DNA from: an uncultured Bacilli bacterium
Lineage (GTDB): Bacteria; Bacillota_I; Bacilli_A; RF39; UBA660
Direction of reading: 5' to 3'
Assembly (NCBI GenBank): GCA_948479395.1
Contig: CAOLUI010000009.1
Coordinates: forward strand, 1-31,851
Length of the DNA: 31,851 bases
The position numbers and the translations under genes were made by a program. The number at the start of each line of letters is the position of its first letter. Positions within the stretch are counted from its first letter, which is position 1. Of the stretch, positions 7,036 to 14,425 are shown in pieces. A model generated the notes under the pieces. It was not told where the DNA came from. It worked only from the letters and a program-made list of their open reading frames with translations, and did no database searches.

Positions 7036-7788
7036 ATGCAATTTTTAATGCCATTACTTATTTCTAGCATTGCGGGATTATCAACAACTTTTGGTGCTTT
7101 TATTATCTTTTTAAAAATCAAAAAAGAAAATATTAATAAATTTATAACTATTTGTTTAAGTTTTTCTCTAGCCATAATGATTGGGATCAGTTTAACCGAT
7201 CTTATTCCCAGCTCCTTAAATATATTATTAAAAAAAGATCTTAATAAAGGAATAATCATATCTATTATTGCTTTTTTGACCGGAACATTTTCCATTAAAT
7301 ATCTTATTACTAAAATAACTAAAATTAAAAATAACACTAATAGTTTATATAAGCTTGGTATTTTAAACATGATTGCATTAATGCTTCATAACTTTCCCGA
7401 AGGAATAGCCACCTTTTTAAGTTCATACCAAGATTTAACGGTTGGCATTCATTTAGGAATAGCTATTATGCTCCATAACATTCCCGAAGGAATTAGTATC
7501 GCTGTTCCGATATATTATGCCACAAACAGTAAAAAAGAAGCTCTAAAAAAAACTTTAATTTCTGGATTTGCTGAACCAATAGGAGCTATATTAGCCTTTA
7601 TTTTATTTAAAAACTTTATTACTAATGAATTTATCAGTTTAATTCTTTTATTAGTTGCAGGTATTATGATTACTATTTCCATTGAAGAAATATTTCCTGA
7701 AACGCTAAAATATCAAGAAAAAAAGGCGTTATTAAAAGGATTATTATTAGGTATTATCTTAATTCTTTTAAATCACTTTTTTTTATAA
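7036..7788 (+). CDS. ZIP-family divalent metal transporter (ZupT-like)
   Basis: An integral membrane transporter that probably imports zinc or related divalent metals. About eight hydrophobic segments span the 250 residues. The two hallmark metal-binding motifs are present, HNFPEG (118-123) in one helix and HNIPEG (147-152) in the next, and the length fits bacterial ZIPs. A GTG at 7027 would add three residues, but GTG is part of the AGGTGA ribosome-binding site; ATG 7036 has the correct spacing, as in the dead paralogue upstream. It sits alone among pseudogenes in a decayed patch, yet its frame is perfect, which suggests it is still selected. Metal specificity cannot be read from the sequence. 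Confidence 0.9.
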   Translation: MQFLMPLLISSIAGLSTTFGAFIIFLKIKKENINKFITICLSFSLAIMIGISLTDLIPSSLNILLKKDLNKGIIISIIAFLTGTFSIKYLITKITKIKNNTNSLYKLGILNMIALMLHNFPEGIATFLSSYQDLTVGIHLGIAIMLHNIPEGISIAVPIYYATNSKKEALKKTLISGFAEPIGAILAFILFKNFITNEFISLILLLVAGIMITISIEEIFPETLKYQEKKALLKGLLLGIILILLNHFFL

Positions 7789-7800
7789 GGAAAAAATCAA

Positions 7801-8297
7801 ATGAAAAAAATAGGTATTATATTACGTGATTATATTAGTTTATCCCAAAAAACTTTATTAGCTATTCATCAAGACTTAATTACTTACTTATCTAGATATC
7901 CTCTTGAAATTATTTGTCTTCCTCTTAATTTTAATAATAATTTAGAAACCGAATTTAATAGTGTTGTAAAGACAATTAATAATTGTCAAGGTATCATTTT
8001 ACCTGGAGGAGCTAATTATCATGATGTCGACTTTAAAATAGCCAAATATCTTCATGAAAAAAACATTCCAACATTAGGTATATGTTTAGGAATGCAAATC
8101 ATGGTTTTAGCATTTAAGGACAAATAAAATTTCCTAGTAGTAATTTAACTATTAGTGCAATATCCTCAGACAATATTATTGAAGCTATTGAAGATCCTAA
8201 TAAAAAATTCTTTATTGGTATTCAATGGCACCCAGAAAGCTTATTAAATGATCCTAATTCTAAAAAAATATTCGATTATTTTATAAAAACTATTTAA
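7801..8297 (+). pseudogene. Internally deleted class I glutamine amidotransferase-like peptidase C26 (PuuD type)
   Basis: The 5' part (108 codons) carries the family start, the LPGG turn and the nucleophile elbow GICLGMQI. It then hits a stop at 8125-8127. From 8127 a second frame continues with the C-terminal part of the same family: ISAISSDNIIEAIEDP, then FFIGIQWHPE with the catalytic His-Glu pair, ending at TAA 8295-8297. The region that normally links the two halves is missing and the frame is shifted, so one deletion of roughly 60-80 codons explains both. Intact relatives hydrolyse gamma-glutamyl amides such as gamma-glutamyl-GABA. This copy is almost certainly inactive. It follows the ZIP gene by 12 nt and may once have been in its operon. 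Confidence 0.85.
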
Positions 8298-8322
8298 AAA
8301 TAGAGTAGGTGAGAAAGAAAAA

Positions 8323-8557
8323 ATAAGCTATATTCTACCCTATCCAGAAGAATAGAAGTACCTGAAAATATGATAGAGCCTGTTACTAAGAATTTTAATA
8401 GTTTCTTTAAGATATTTAATACGTTGCAATATCAGTATAAAGTTAATGATGTTTTATCTAATTACCTTAAATTAAAACGTAGATTTTAGATTTGGTAAAT
8501 CTTGATTTACCAGAAGTTGATAAAGTTGTCTCAATACAAGATTATATAGAACAATAA
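8323..8557 (+). pseudogene. Decayed coding fragment of unknown family
   Basis: A TAGGTGAG ribosome-binding site at 8305-8312 is followed by ATA rather than ATG, as if a start codon had mutated. Coding-like text then runs through three frames: ISYILPYPEE, stop; EVPENMIEPVTKNFNSFFKI and on to 8487; and finally LDLPEVDKVVSIQDYIEQ, stop at 8557. The fragments are acidic and helical in character and keep a consistent order, which suggests one gene of about 75 residues broken by at least two indels. I do not recognise the family. Confidence 0.45.
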
Positions 8558-8875
8558 TTAAATAAATAAAAAGAGATATAATTTAGATGATATTTATATT
8601 TAAAATGCCAAAGTTAACATAATATATATTATATGAAATGATATAATGATAAATTATATATAGTATATTATTGTATTTTATAGATTATAATCAAAATTAT
8701 TTCTTATTATTTAATACAGACCTATCACTAATTATCAGAATATTATCCTTTTCAAATATAACATATTTAGTTCTCTTTAAAATAAATCTTCCATATATCT
8801 TAATTTAACTTATTTCTATTTAATCCCCAATCATTTTATTTCTCTTCTCTCTTCACCAAATAGAGAAGAGGGGAG
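8558..8875. other. AT-rich intergenic stretch with one strong hairpin
   Basis: I see no coding text here. The only structure is a 9-bp perfect inverted repeat, CTCTTCTCT (8842-8850) against AGAGAAGAG (8862-8870), directly after the stop of the radical SAM gene on the - strand. It has no T-run on either strand, so it could protect the 3' end of that mRNA or be a weak terminator. Confidence 0.4.
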
Positions 8876-9679
8876 TTACTTTGTTTTAACATAAAAATTA
8901 CAGCTTTGACATAAAGGATATATTCGTTTGTTTTCTTGAAAAGCTTTTATCATATTTATATATTTAGAAGAATTAATGACTTTTTCCAAATCATCATGAA
9001 AAATATTACCTAAAGAAATATAACCTTCATTATCTAGGCAACAAGGTACAATAGTACCATCTACTAAAATAGCAATATGATCTTTTAAAGCTAAACAATT
9101 ACCTTGAAAAATATCCCCCTCTCCTAGCCTTCTTTCTGGCCAATCAAATGCCTCTTCTCTAGAAAAAAAAATATTAGATGCTAATGTCTGCTTTTTATTT
9201 TTATTTATTGAAACATTATAATGATTTTCTAAAATAGTTAAAATATTATCGCAATTATCGCGCCATATTCGATAATTAATGTAAGTTTTATTAGCCGCTA
9301 ATTCATCGCATTTTTGAAATAAATTTAAAAAATATTTTTCTTTTGAAAGCTGTTTTTGTTCCTTAAAATCATGCAATGAAACATTTAATTGACGAACATT
9401 TAAACTATTTAAACGATTAATCAAAAAACCATTGGTTGTTATATTTACTTTAAAACCCTTTCTAGAAGCTATATCTATAAAATCATTTATTAATGGATGT
9501 AATAAAGGTTCTCCCATAACATGCAAATAAATATAATTAGTATAATCTTTAATTTTATCTAGTATCATATTAAAATTTTCCCAACTCATAAATTTTTTTA
9601 AGCGTTTATTTTGGGCACAAAAGCTACATGATAAGTTACAAATATTAGTAATTTCAATATATATCTTTTTAAATTTCAT
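8876..9679 (-). CDS. Radical SAM/SPASM-domain protein
   Basis: An iron-sulfur enzyme that cleaves S-adenosylmethionine to start radical chemistry. The 267-residue protein has the CNLSCSFC motif (C14, C18, C21) for the catalytic [4Fe-4S] cluster, GEP at 56-58 for SAM binding, and a C-terminal SPASM-like region with C195, C213, C214, C257 and C260 for an auxiliary cluster. SPASM proteins often modify peptides, but no candidate precursor peptide is visible next to it. The short length and absence of a RiPP recognition domain leave the substrate open. It lies 20 nt downstream of the XRE regulator gene, with a terminator-like hairpin between. No ribosome-binding site is visible before ATG 9679 (TTTTAAGT), so translation may be weak or depend on coupling. 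Confidence 0.85.
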   Translation of the reverse strand: MKFKKIYIEITNICNLSCSFCAQNKRLKKFMSWENFNMILDKIKDYTNYIYLHVMGEPLLHPLINDFIDIASRKGFKVNITTNGFLINRLNSLNVRQLNVSLHDFKEQKQLSKEKYFLNLFQKCDELAANKTYINYRIWRDNCDNILTILENHYNVSINKNKKQTLASNIFFSREEAFDWPERRLGEGDIFQGNCLALKDHIAILVDGTIVPCCLDNEGYISLGNIFHDDLEKVINSSKYINMIKAFQENKRIYPLCQSCNFYVKTK

Positions 9680-9682
9680 ACT

Positions 9683-9709
9683 TAAAATAAAAAAGGCTTT
9701 TAAACCTTT
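9683..9709 (-). terminator. Terminator-like hairpin between the XRE regulator and the radical SAM gene
   Basis: On the - strand AAAGG (9709-9705) pairs with CCTTT (9696-9692) with a U-rich/A-rich interior that can add pairs, followed by TTTATTTT. The regulator's stop codon (9700-9702) lies in the loop. Read-through past it would supply the radical SAM gene. Confidence 0.5.
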
Positions 9710-10476
9710 CTTGATTCTATCTCAGCTATTTTTTCAATAATTTCTGCAGCATTTGCTTCATTCATTTCAGTATAGCCAAGTTCTTTTAAAGCTTGTATTC
9801 GAATAGTATTTAATTGCTGTGTTCGACTTAATTTTTCCTCATTTTTTTGTTCAATTTCTTGAACAAATCTTTTATGACTCTCAGCTAATTTACTACGACT
9901 AGCTCCCCCATTATTATAAAGTGTTAAAGCTGAATATAAAATACCTTCAAAAATAAATTGTTTATCCTCATTAAAACGATAATCCTCAGGATTAGTAAAC
10001 CCTGTAGTTTTAGACATATAACCAAAAATATACTTAATTTCAGGAACATTATCAATTGATTGAACCATATGATACAAATATTCAATAGCATAATAATTTT
10101 CTTCTTTTTTACTCTCATCCAACAACTTTTCTTTTAATAAATAAGTTATATCAGCCAGTAAAGTTTGTTCTTCCTTGTTAAGTCCTTTTAAATCAAAATA
10201 ATTATCTAAATCACTTGTTGATTTGACTCCTTGATTTAGCCTAGATTCTACTGCCATTAAATAATCGGTTGTTACCTTTAATGACTTAATTGTTCCTTCA
10301 TCCCCATCATCTATATCTAATAATTTAAATAGCAAAAGTTTCTTTTCTTTGGGCCATTTATTTAAATCATCAAGTTCTAAATAATTATAAACCATCTGGC
10401 GAGAAACTCCTAAATACTTAGCTAATCTCACCTTTGAAATTCCTAATTCTTGTAAAAGCTCGTTTAATCTTCCCAT
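9700..10476 (-). CDS. XRE-like helix-turn-helix transcriptional regulator
   Basis: A 258-residue DNA-binding protein. The N-terminal HTH is at about 12-34 (GISKVRLAKYLGVSRQMVYNYLE), where SRQMVYNYLE is the recognition helix. The remaining ~220 residues are predicted mainly helical with a charged, coiled-coil-like end (about 205-258). They do not match a named effector domain I can recognise. ATG 10476 is preceded by AGGAG. It has the best promoter in the window, and inverted half-sites surround that promoter, suggesting autoregulation. The radical SAM gene is directly downstream and mnmA upstream in the same orientation. Confidence 0.8.
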   Translation of the reverse strand: MGRLNELLQELGISKVRLAKYLGVSRQMVYNYLELDDLNKWPKEKKLLLFKLLDIDDGDEGTIKSLKVTTDYLMAVESRLNQGVKSTSDLDNYFDLKGLNKEEQTLLADITYLLKEKLLDESKKEENYYAIEYLYHMVQSIDNVPEIKYIFGYMSKTTGFTNPEDYRFNEDKQFIFEGILYSALTLYNNGGASRSKLAESHKRFVQEIEQKNEEKLSRTQQLNTIRIQALKELGYTEMNEANAAEIIEKIAEIESRKV

Positions 10477-10495
10477 GTCCTATCTCCTCTCGCAT

Positions 10496-10551
10496 TTTAC
10501 ATTTAAATTATATCATTTAACACTTTTTTGTCAAGTGTAAATAGATGTAAA
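10496..10551 (-). promoter_or_regulatory. Strong SigA promoter with four operator-like half-sites for the XRE regulator
   Basis: On the - strand the -35 is TTGACA (10534-10529) and the -10 is TATAAT (10512-10507), with a 16-nt spacer. Four related half-sites overlap this promoter (plus-strand readings): TTTACAT 10496-10502, TTAACACTT 10517-10525, AAGTGTAAA 10533-10541 and ATGTAAA 10545-10551. The inner two form an inverted repeat across the -35 box, and the outer two form a second, wider inverted pair. This is consistent with repression by a dimeric HTH protein, most simply the gene's own product. Confidence 0.7.
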
Positions 10552-10553
10552 CA

Positions 10554-11657
10554 TTATAAATAAAAAAGCTTTTCTCCCTTTTTATAAACCTCTTTTATTA
10601 TTCCACACCCTAAACACTCATCATCTAAGTATAAAACACAAGCTTGACCTGGAGTTACAGATTTAGTTCTTTTAGGATAATAAACTTTTATATGTTTGGA
10701 ATCAATATACTTTAACGAAACTTCAACATCTTCTCCTCGATAACGAAATTTTGCTAAACATTTAAGCGGTCTTTCATCACTTATAAAATTCACATCTTCT
10801 ATTAAACATTCATCACTATATAAATACTCACTGTCTCCAAAAGCCACATATAAAATATTATTTTTAACATCTTTCCCACAAACATAATGGCGTTCGTTAA
10901 AACCGCTAATACCAACATTTCTTCTCTGACCAATTGTATAATTCATTAACCCATTATGAATCCCAATTTCTTTCATATTACTGACATTTACAATTTTCCC
11001 TGGATTAGGCTTTAAATAATTTTTAATAAATTCTTGATAATTTCTTTCTCCGATAAAGCATATTCCTGTAGAATCTTTCTTTTTTGCTACATTTAAATTA
11101 ATGCTTCTCGCTATTTCTCTTACTTTTTCTTTTTTTAAATTACCCACAGGAAATAAAACATCTTTTAACTGCTCTTTTTTTATCATTGCTAAAAAATAAC
11201 TTTGGTCTTTATTTTGATCAATTCCTCGATATAATTTATTATTTTTTACTTGAGCATAATGACCAGTTGCCATAAAATCAGCACCTAATCTTTTAGCTTC
11301 TTTTTTAAATAAATCAAATTTAATAAATCTATTACATAATAAATCAGGATTAGGAGTCCGCCCCTTTTCTAGTTCCGCCAAAAAATATTTAAAGACAAAA
11401 TCCCAATATTCTTTTATAAAATCTATTCGATGCAAAGGAATATTTAAAATTTTACAGGCTTCTTTAGCATCATTATAATCTTGTTCTTGGGGACATATTA
11501 CTTCATTTAAATTAGGATTCCCATTAATATCATTATTTACCAAACTATCCCAATTTCGCATAAAAAGACCTTCAACTTCATAACCAGCTTTTTTTAATAA
11601 ATAAGCCGCAACTGCTGAATCTACTCCACCACTCATTCCTACTATTACTTTTGTCAT
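10554..11657 (-). CDS. mnmA: tRNA-specific 2-thiouridylase MnmA
   Basis: Adds sulfur to C2 of the wobble uridine (U34) in tRNA-Lys, -Glu and -Gln, taking sulfur relayed from a cysteine desulfurase; cytosolic. The 367 residues show the PP-loop SGGVDS at 9-14, the first catalytic Cys108 in PDLLCNRFIKF, the second Cys200 in STGICFIGER, and the C-terminal beta-barrel (TPGQACVLY, GCGIIKE). ATG 11657 has GGTGATC at the usual distance. It stands between the SpoIIM-like gene and the XRE regulator, all on the - strand, without a clear partner (no adjacent desulfurase). The last codons contain a weak AT-rich hairpin that may partly terminate the message. Confidence 0.96.
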   Translation of the reverse strand: MTKVIVGMSGGVDSAVAAYLLKKAGYEVEGLFMRNWDSLVNNDINGNPNLNEVICPQEQDYNDAKEACKILNIPLHRIDFIKEYWDFVFKYFLAELEKGRTPNPDLLCNRFIKFDLFKKEAKRLGADFMATGHYAQVKNNKLYRGIDQNKDQSYFLAMIKKEQLKDVLFPVGNLKKEKVREIARSINLNVAKKKDSTGICFIGERNYQEFIKNYLKPNPGKIVNVSNMKEIGIHNGLMNYTIGQRRNVGISGFNERHYVCGKDVKNNILYVAFGDSEYLYSDECLIEDVNFISDERPLKCLAKFRYRGEDVEVSLKYIDSKHIKVYYPKRTKSVTPGQACVLYLDDECLGCGIIKEVYKKGEKLFYL

Positions 11658-11692
11658 CAGATCACCCGAATTTCTTCTTTATTATAGCATGT

Positions 11693-12262
11693 TTAACCTA
11701 AAATAAAAATTAATAATTTATTAAATAAAAAATAAATCATTATATCATTAACAATAATTAAAAACGCTATTAAAAACATTTTTTTTAAAGTATGAAAAAA
11801 ATATATTTTTCGCATCTTTATAAATCTAATATATTCTTTATAAAATTTCATCATAAAAATAAATAAACAACCTAATAATAATAAATATAATACCTTAATC
11901 AAAATAAAATAAACTCCCAAAAAATAAAAACATTTCATTTTATAAACTTTAAAAAAAATAGGTATTATAAAACCTAAACTAACCCCTTCTAAAAAAAGAT
12001 TAATGATAAATATCAAAGGACTTAAAAAAATAAAATTAGATGCAATAATAATTAAAATAATACTTAAATGAATAAATATATTTTTTAAAGCAAAAACATT
12101 ATGAGTGAACAATTTATCCATATTTAATATAATATTCTTTCTCAAAGTTAAATCTTGACTATAATAAAATAATATACCACTAATTATTCCAAAAAGAAAA
12201 ATAATAACTAAAAATATTCCTATATTCTTATACATTTTTAAGCTTGTCCTTTTTTTATCCAT
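11693..12262 (-). CDS. SpoIIM-like integral membrane protein
   Basis: A 189-residue, extremely hydrophobic protein with about five membrane segments. A cytosolic basic N-terminus precedes the first helix (about 13-33), which contains GIISGILFYY. A central pair of helices reads NIFIHLSIILIII...LSPLIFIINLFLEGVSLGFII, the layout and small-residue pattern of SpoIIM/stage II sporulation protein M. In Bacillus SpoIIM is part of the DMP complex that remodels peptidoglycan during engulfment, but the wider family also occurs in non-sporulating bacteria. The start is ATG 12262; the in-frame GTG three codons upstream is part of the GGTGAGG ribosome-binding site. It is divergent from the small DUF4044-like gene. 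Identification is by pattern, not certain. Confidence 0.65.
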   Translation of the reverse strand: MDKKRTSLKMYKNIGIFLVIIFLFGIISGILFYYSQDLTLRKNIILNMDKLFTHNVFALKNIFIHLSIILIIIASNFIFLSPLIFIINLFLEGVSLGFIIPIFFKVYKMKCFYFLGVYFILIKVLYLLLLGCLFIFMMKFYKEYIRFIKMRKIYFFHTLKKMFLIAFLIIVNDIMIYFLFNKLLIFILG

Positions 12263-12337
12263 TATCCTCACCTATTAAATAATATTTACACAGCAAAAAA
12301 AATATGTTAAATTTATTTATGTCAGAGGTGGATTAGA

Positions 12338-12439
12338 TTGAAAAAAAGAACTAGAAAAATTATCGTTTGGATTATGTTATTTTTAATGATTAGTAGTTTC
12401 TTTGCTACAATCATTGGTTATATATTATCAGCTCGTTAA
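12338..12439 (+). CDS. DUF4044-like single-pass membrane peptide (33 aa)
   Basis: A tiny gene with a TTG start behind AGAGGTGG (7-nt gap) and its own intrinsic terminator that begins right after the stop codon. The product is a basic N-terminus (KKRTRK) followed by one transmembrane helix (about residues 8-30: IIVWIMLFLMISSFFATIIG). This is the layout of the short DUF4044 proteins of Bacillota, whose function is unknown. The strength of the translation and termination signals makes it a real gene despite its length. It is divergent from the SpoIIM-like gene. Confidence 0.7.
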   Translation: MKKRTRKIIVWIMLFLMISSFFATIIGYILSAR

Positions 12440-12462
12440 CCTATAAAAATATAGGTTTTTTT
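12440..12462 (+). terminator. Intrinsic terminator of the DUF4044-like gene
   Basis: CCTATA (12440-12445) pairs with TATAGG (12450-12455) around AAAA and is followed by seven T. It starts immediately after the stop codon. Confidence 0.8.
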
Positions 12463-12463
12463 C

Positions 12464-12492
12464 TTGTAAGATTATTAATATTATTATATAAT
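12464..12492 (+). promoter_or_regulatory. SigA-type promoter of the pilus assembly ATPase gene
   Basis: TTGTAA (12464-12469) and TATAAT (12487-12492) are 17 nt apart. The gene start at 12522 has GGGTGA just upstream. The -35 begins directly after the T-run of the preceding terminator. Confidence 0.7.
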
Positions 12493-12521
12493 ATTATAGA
12501 GTAAGAAGGTATGGGTGACTT

Positions 12522-13958
12522 ATGAAAAAAGAATTTGATTATGAAAAATTACCAGTTGTAGATATTGTTAATGAAATGATTTTAGATGCGGCCAAGAAAA
12601 ATGCTAGTGATATTCATTTTGATCCAACTCCTACTATATTAAAGGTTCGTATTCGGGTTGATGGCGAATTAATTGATTATGCTGATGTTCCTGAAACTAT
12701 CAAAAACCCCCTAGTTACCCGTATCAAGATTGTTTCTGGAATGAATATTACTGAATCACGTTTACCTCAAGATGGAGCTATTAAAAATGTTGTTGAGGGA
12801 GCCAATATTGATTTACGTGTCTCTACTCTTCCTACCGTTTATGGGGAAAAAGTTGTTATTCGTATTTTAGATTATAGCATGAGTACTGAAGGCCTTGAAT
12901 CATTAGGTTTCTCTCCTAAAAATTATGAAAAGGTCAAAAAAATGATTGAAACCCCTAATGGAATTATTTTAATCACTGGAGCCACTGGTACTGGTAAATC
13001 AACTACAGTTTATTCGATGCTTCAAATTCTAAATACCTCAGAAAGAAATATTATTACTGTTGAAGATCCTGTTGAAATGAAATTGAATGGTATCAATCAA
13101 GTCCAAACAATGAGTGAAATTGGTTTAACATTTGCTAATGCTTTACGAAGTATCTTAAGACAAGACCCCGATGTTATTATGATTGGAGAAATAAGAGATG
13201 ATGAAACCGCCCGTATTGCTGTTCGAGCTTCAATTACTGGTCATTTAGTTTTATCAACTATTCACACTAATAACTCACTAAATACCATTGAAAGACTTTT
13301 AGATATGGATGTAGAACGCTACTTACTAGGTTCGGCCTTAGAAGGAATTATCAGTCAACGTTTAGTCAAAAAATTATGTCCTAATTGTCGTAGTTCACGT
13401 GTTTCCACGGAATATGAAAGAAATGTTTTTAAAGAAGTCCTAGGTATGGATATTAAAGAAGTCTACACCCCTGTAGGTTGTAATGAATGTTTTAATGGAT
13501 ATAAGGGCCGTATAGCGGTTCAAGAAGTATTAAGAATTGATCAAGTAATAAGAGATGCCATAACTAATAATTACCATAAAGATGAATTAAGAAAATTAGT
13601 CTATTCTAAAGATAAAACAGCTACTCTATTAGAAGATGGCCTCTTAAAAGTAGTAGATGGATTAACCAGTTTTGAAGAAATTTTAAGAGTTATTGATATA
13701 GAAGATGATTTAGGTTCCGAAGAAACAACTATTCGTAACGCTTTAATTGGCAAAAGTGTTTCTCCTACTCCTTCAGCTAATAATAATGCGCCTACTACTC
13801 CACAACAAATTAATCCTAATTTAAATACGCAACCAACATCTAATATCTCATCATCTAAACCTTCTAATACTACACCTCAACCAACAAATCCTAATGCTTT
13901 AGAATTAGAATCCATAAAGATTGAAAGCCTAGGAGCTCCTGGTATTGATGTATTATAA
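12522..13958 (+). CDS. Type IV pilus/competence assembly ATPase (PilB/ComGA/GspE family)
   Basis: A cytosolic hexameric motor that powers polymerisation of type IV or competence pili. Residues 1-110 match the second N-terminal (N2) domain; the MshEN/N1 domain of classical PilB is absent. Walker A is GATGTGKS at 153-160. The Asp box and Walker B are around DPDVIMIGEIRD (215-226), and the His box is around STIHTNNS (245-252). A tetracysteine zinc site is formed by C286, C289, C320 and C323. The ATPase domain ends near 400. A tail of about 65 residues (412-478), rich in S, T, P, N and Q, follows and then a conserved-looking end LGAPGIDVL; such a tail is not usual for the family. It converges on pilD/pilC, with IS debris between. 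Confidence 0.9.
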   Translation: MKKEFDYEKLPVVDIVNEMILDAAKKNASDIHFDPTPTILKVRIRVDGELIDYADVPETIKNPLVTRIKIVSGMNITESRLPQDGAIKNVVEGANIDLRVSTLPTVYGEKVVIRILDYSMSTEGLESLGFSPKNYEKVKKMIETPNGIILITGATGTGKSTTVYSMLQILNTSERNIITVEDPVEMKLNGINQVQTMSEIGLTFANALRSILRQDPDVIMIGEIRDDETARIAVRASITGHLVLSTIHTNNSLNTIERLLDMDVERYLLGSALEGIISQRLVKKLCPNCRSSRVSTEYERNVFKEVLGMDIKEVYTPVGCNECFNGYKGRIAVQEVLRIDQVIRDAITNNYHKDELRKLVYSKDKTATLLEDGLLKVVDGLTSFEEILRVIDIEDDLGSEETTIRNALIGKSVSPTPSANNNAPTTPQQINPNLNTQPTSNISSSKPSNTTPQPTNPNALELESIKIESLGAPGIDVL

Positions 13959-13980
13959 AAAGAAGAATTAAATTGAGTTG

Positions 13981-14014
13981 AACCCCGTTTTTGGACAAAA
14001 GAAACGAGGTTTTT
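13981..14014 (+). terminator. Terminator-like hairpin at the left IS end
   Basis: AACCCCGTTT (13981-13990) folds back on AAACGAGGTT (14002-14011), ten positions with one mismatch, followed by a T-run to 14014. It lies 22 nt after the stop of the pilus ATPase gene and so probably ends that message. A hairpin at the IS end is known to protect IS3-type transposase genes from outside transcription. Confidence 0.6.
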
Positions 14015-14016
14015 AT

Positions 14017-14371
14017 ATGAGTAAATTGAGTTATGAAGATAAAACTAATATTTATCAAAAGAAAATATTCATCTTACAAAGGAATTGGTAAAATAGCTGA
14101 TAATTAAAGATTTATTTATCACCAATATTAGATGGATATAACGGCGAAGTAATATCCTATAATACTTCTAAATCACCTAATTTAGAACAAATAAATGACA
14201 TGTTTAATAAAGCAAAGGTTTAATATTTCATTCAGATCAAAGTTGGCAATATCAACATCAATCTTATCAGAAAAGATTAAAGAATATATTAATTATTACA
14301 ATTATGATAAAATTAAAGAGAAATTAAAAGGACTGTCTCCTGTAAATTACAGATTACAATCCTCTAATTAG
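14017..14371 (+). pseudogene. Broken IS3-family transposase (OrfA start and OrfB fragments)
   Basis: ATG 14017 opens with MSKLSYEDKTNIY, the usual IS3 OrfA N-terminus, and stops after about 24 codons. OrfB pieces follow in order: SPILDGYNGEVISYNTSKSP, then HSDQSWQYQHQSYQ (with the second Asp of the DDE triad), then EYINYYNYDKIKEKLKGLSP and NYRLQSSN before a stop at 14371. The OrfA helix-turn-helix, the first catalytic Asp and the Glu region are deleted, so it cannot be active. Confidence 0.8.
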
Positions 14372-14425
14372 AAACTATTCATAAACTGTCCAACTTTTGG
14401 CGAGGTCAGATCAAATCGTCTTTTT

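Larger units (their letters stand above)
13978..14412 (+). mobile_element. Degenerate IS3-family (IS150-like) insertion sequence
   Basis: The left end TTGAACCCCGTTTTTGGACA (from 13978) and the right end, whose complement reads GACCTCGCCAAAAGTTGGACA (about 14388-14408), are imperfect terminal inverted repeats of the IS150 type. Both transposase parts lie in between in broken form. The internal length (about 435 bp) is about a third of a full IS3 element, so large deletions have occurred. No clear target-site duplication is visible. It lies exactly between the convergent pilus genes. Confidence 0.75.

Noticed and set aside
7023..7370. 115-codon - strand frame opposite the ZIP transporter
   Set aside because: It is a shadow of a hydrophobic gene, and the sense strand has family motifs.
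8842..8870. Hairpin after the radical SAM gene as an intrinsic terminator
   Set aside because: The 9-bp stem is strong but no T-run follows on either strand, so it is only noted as a structure.
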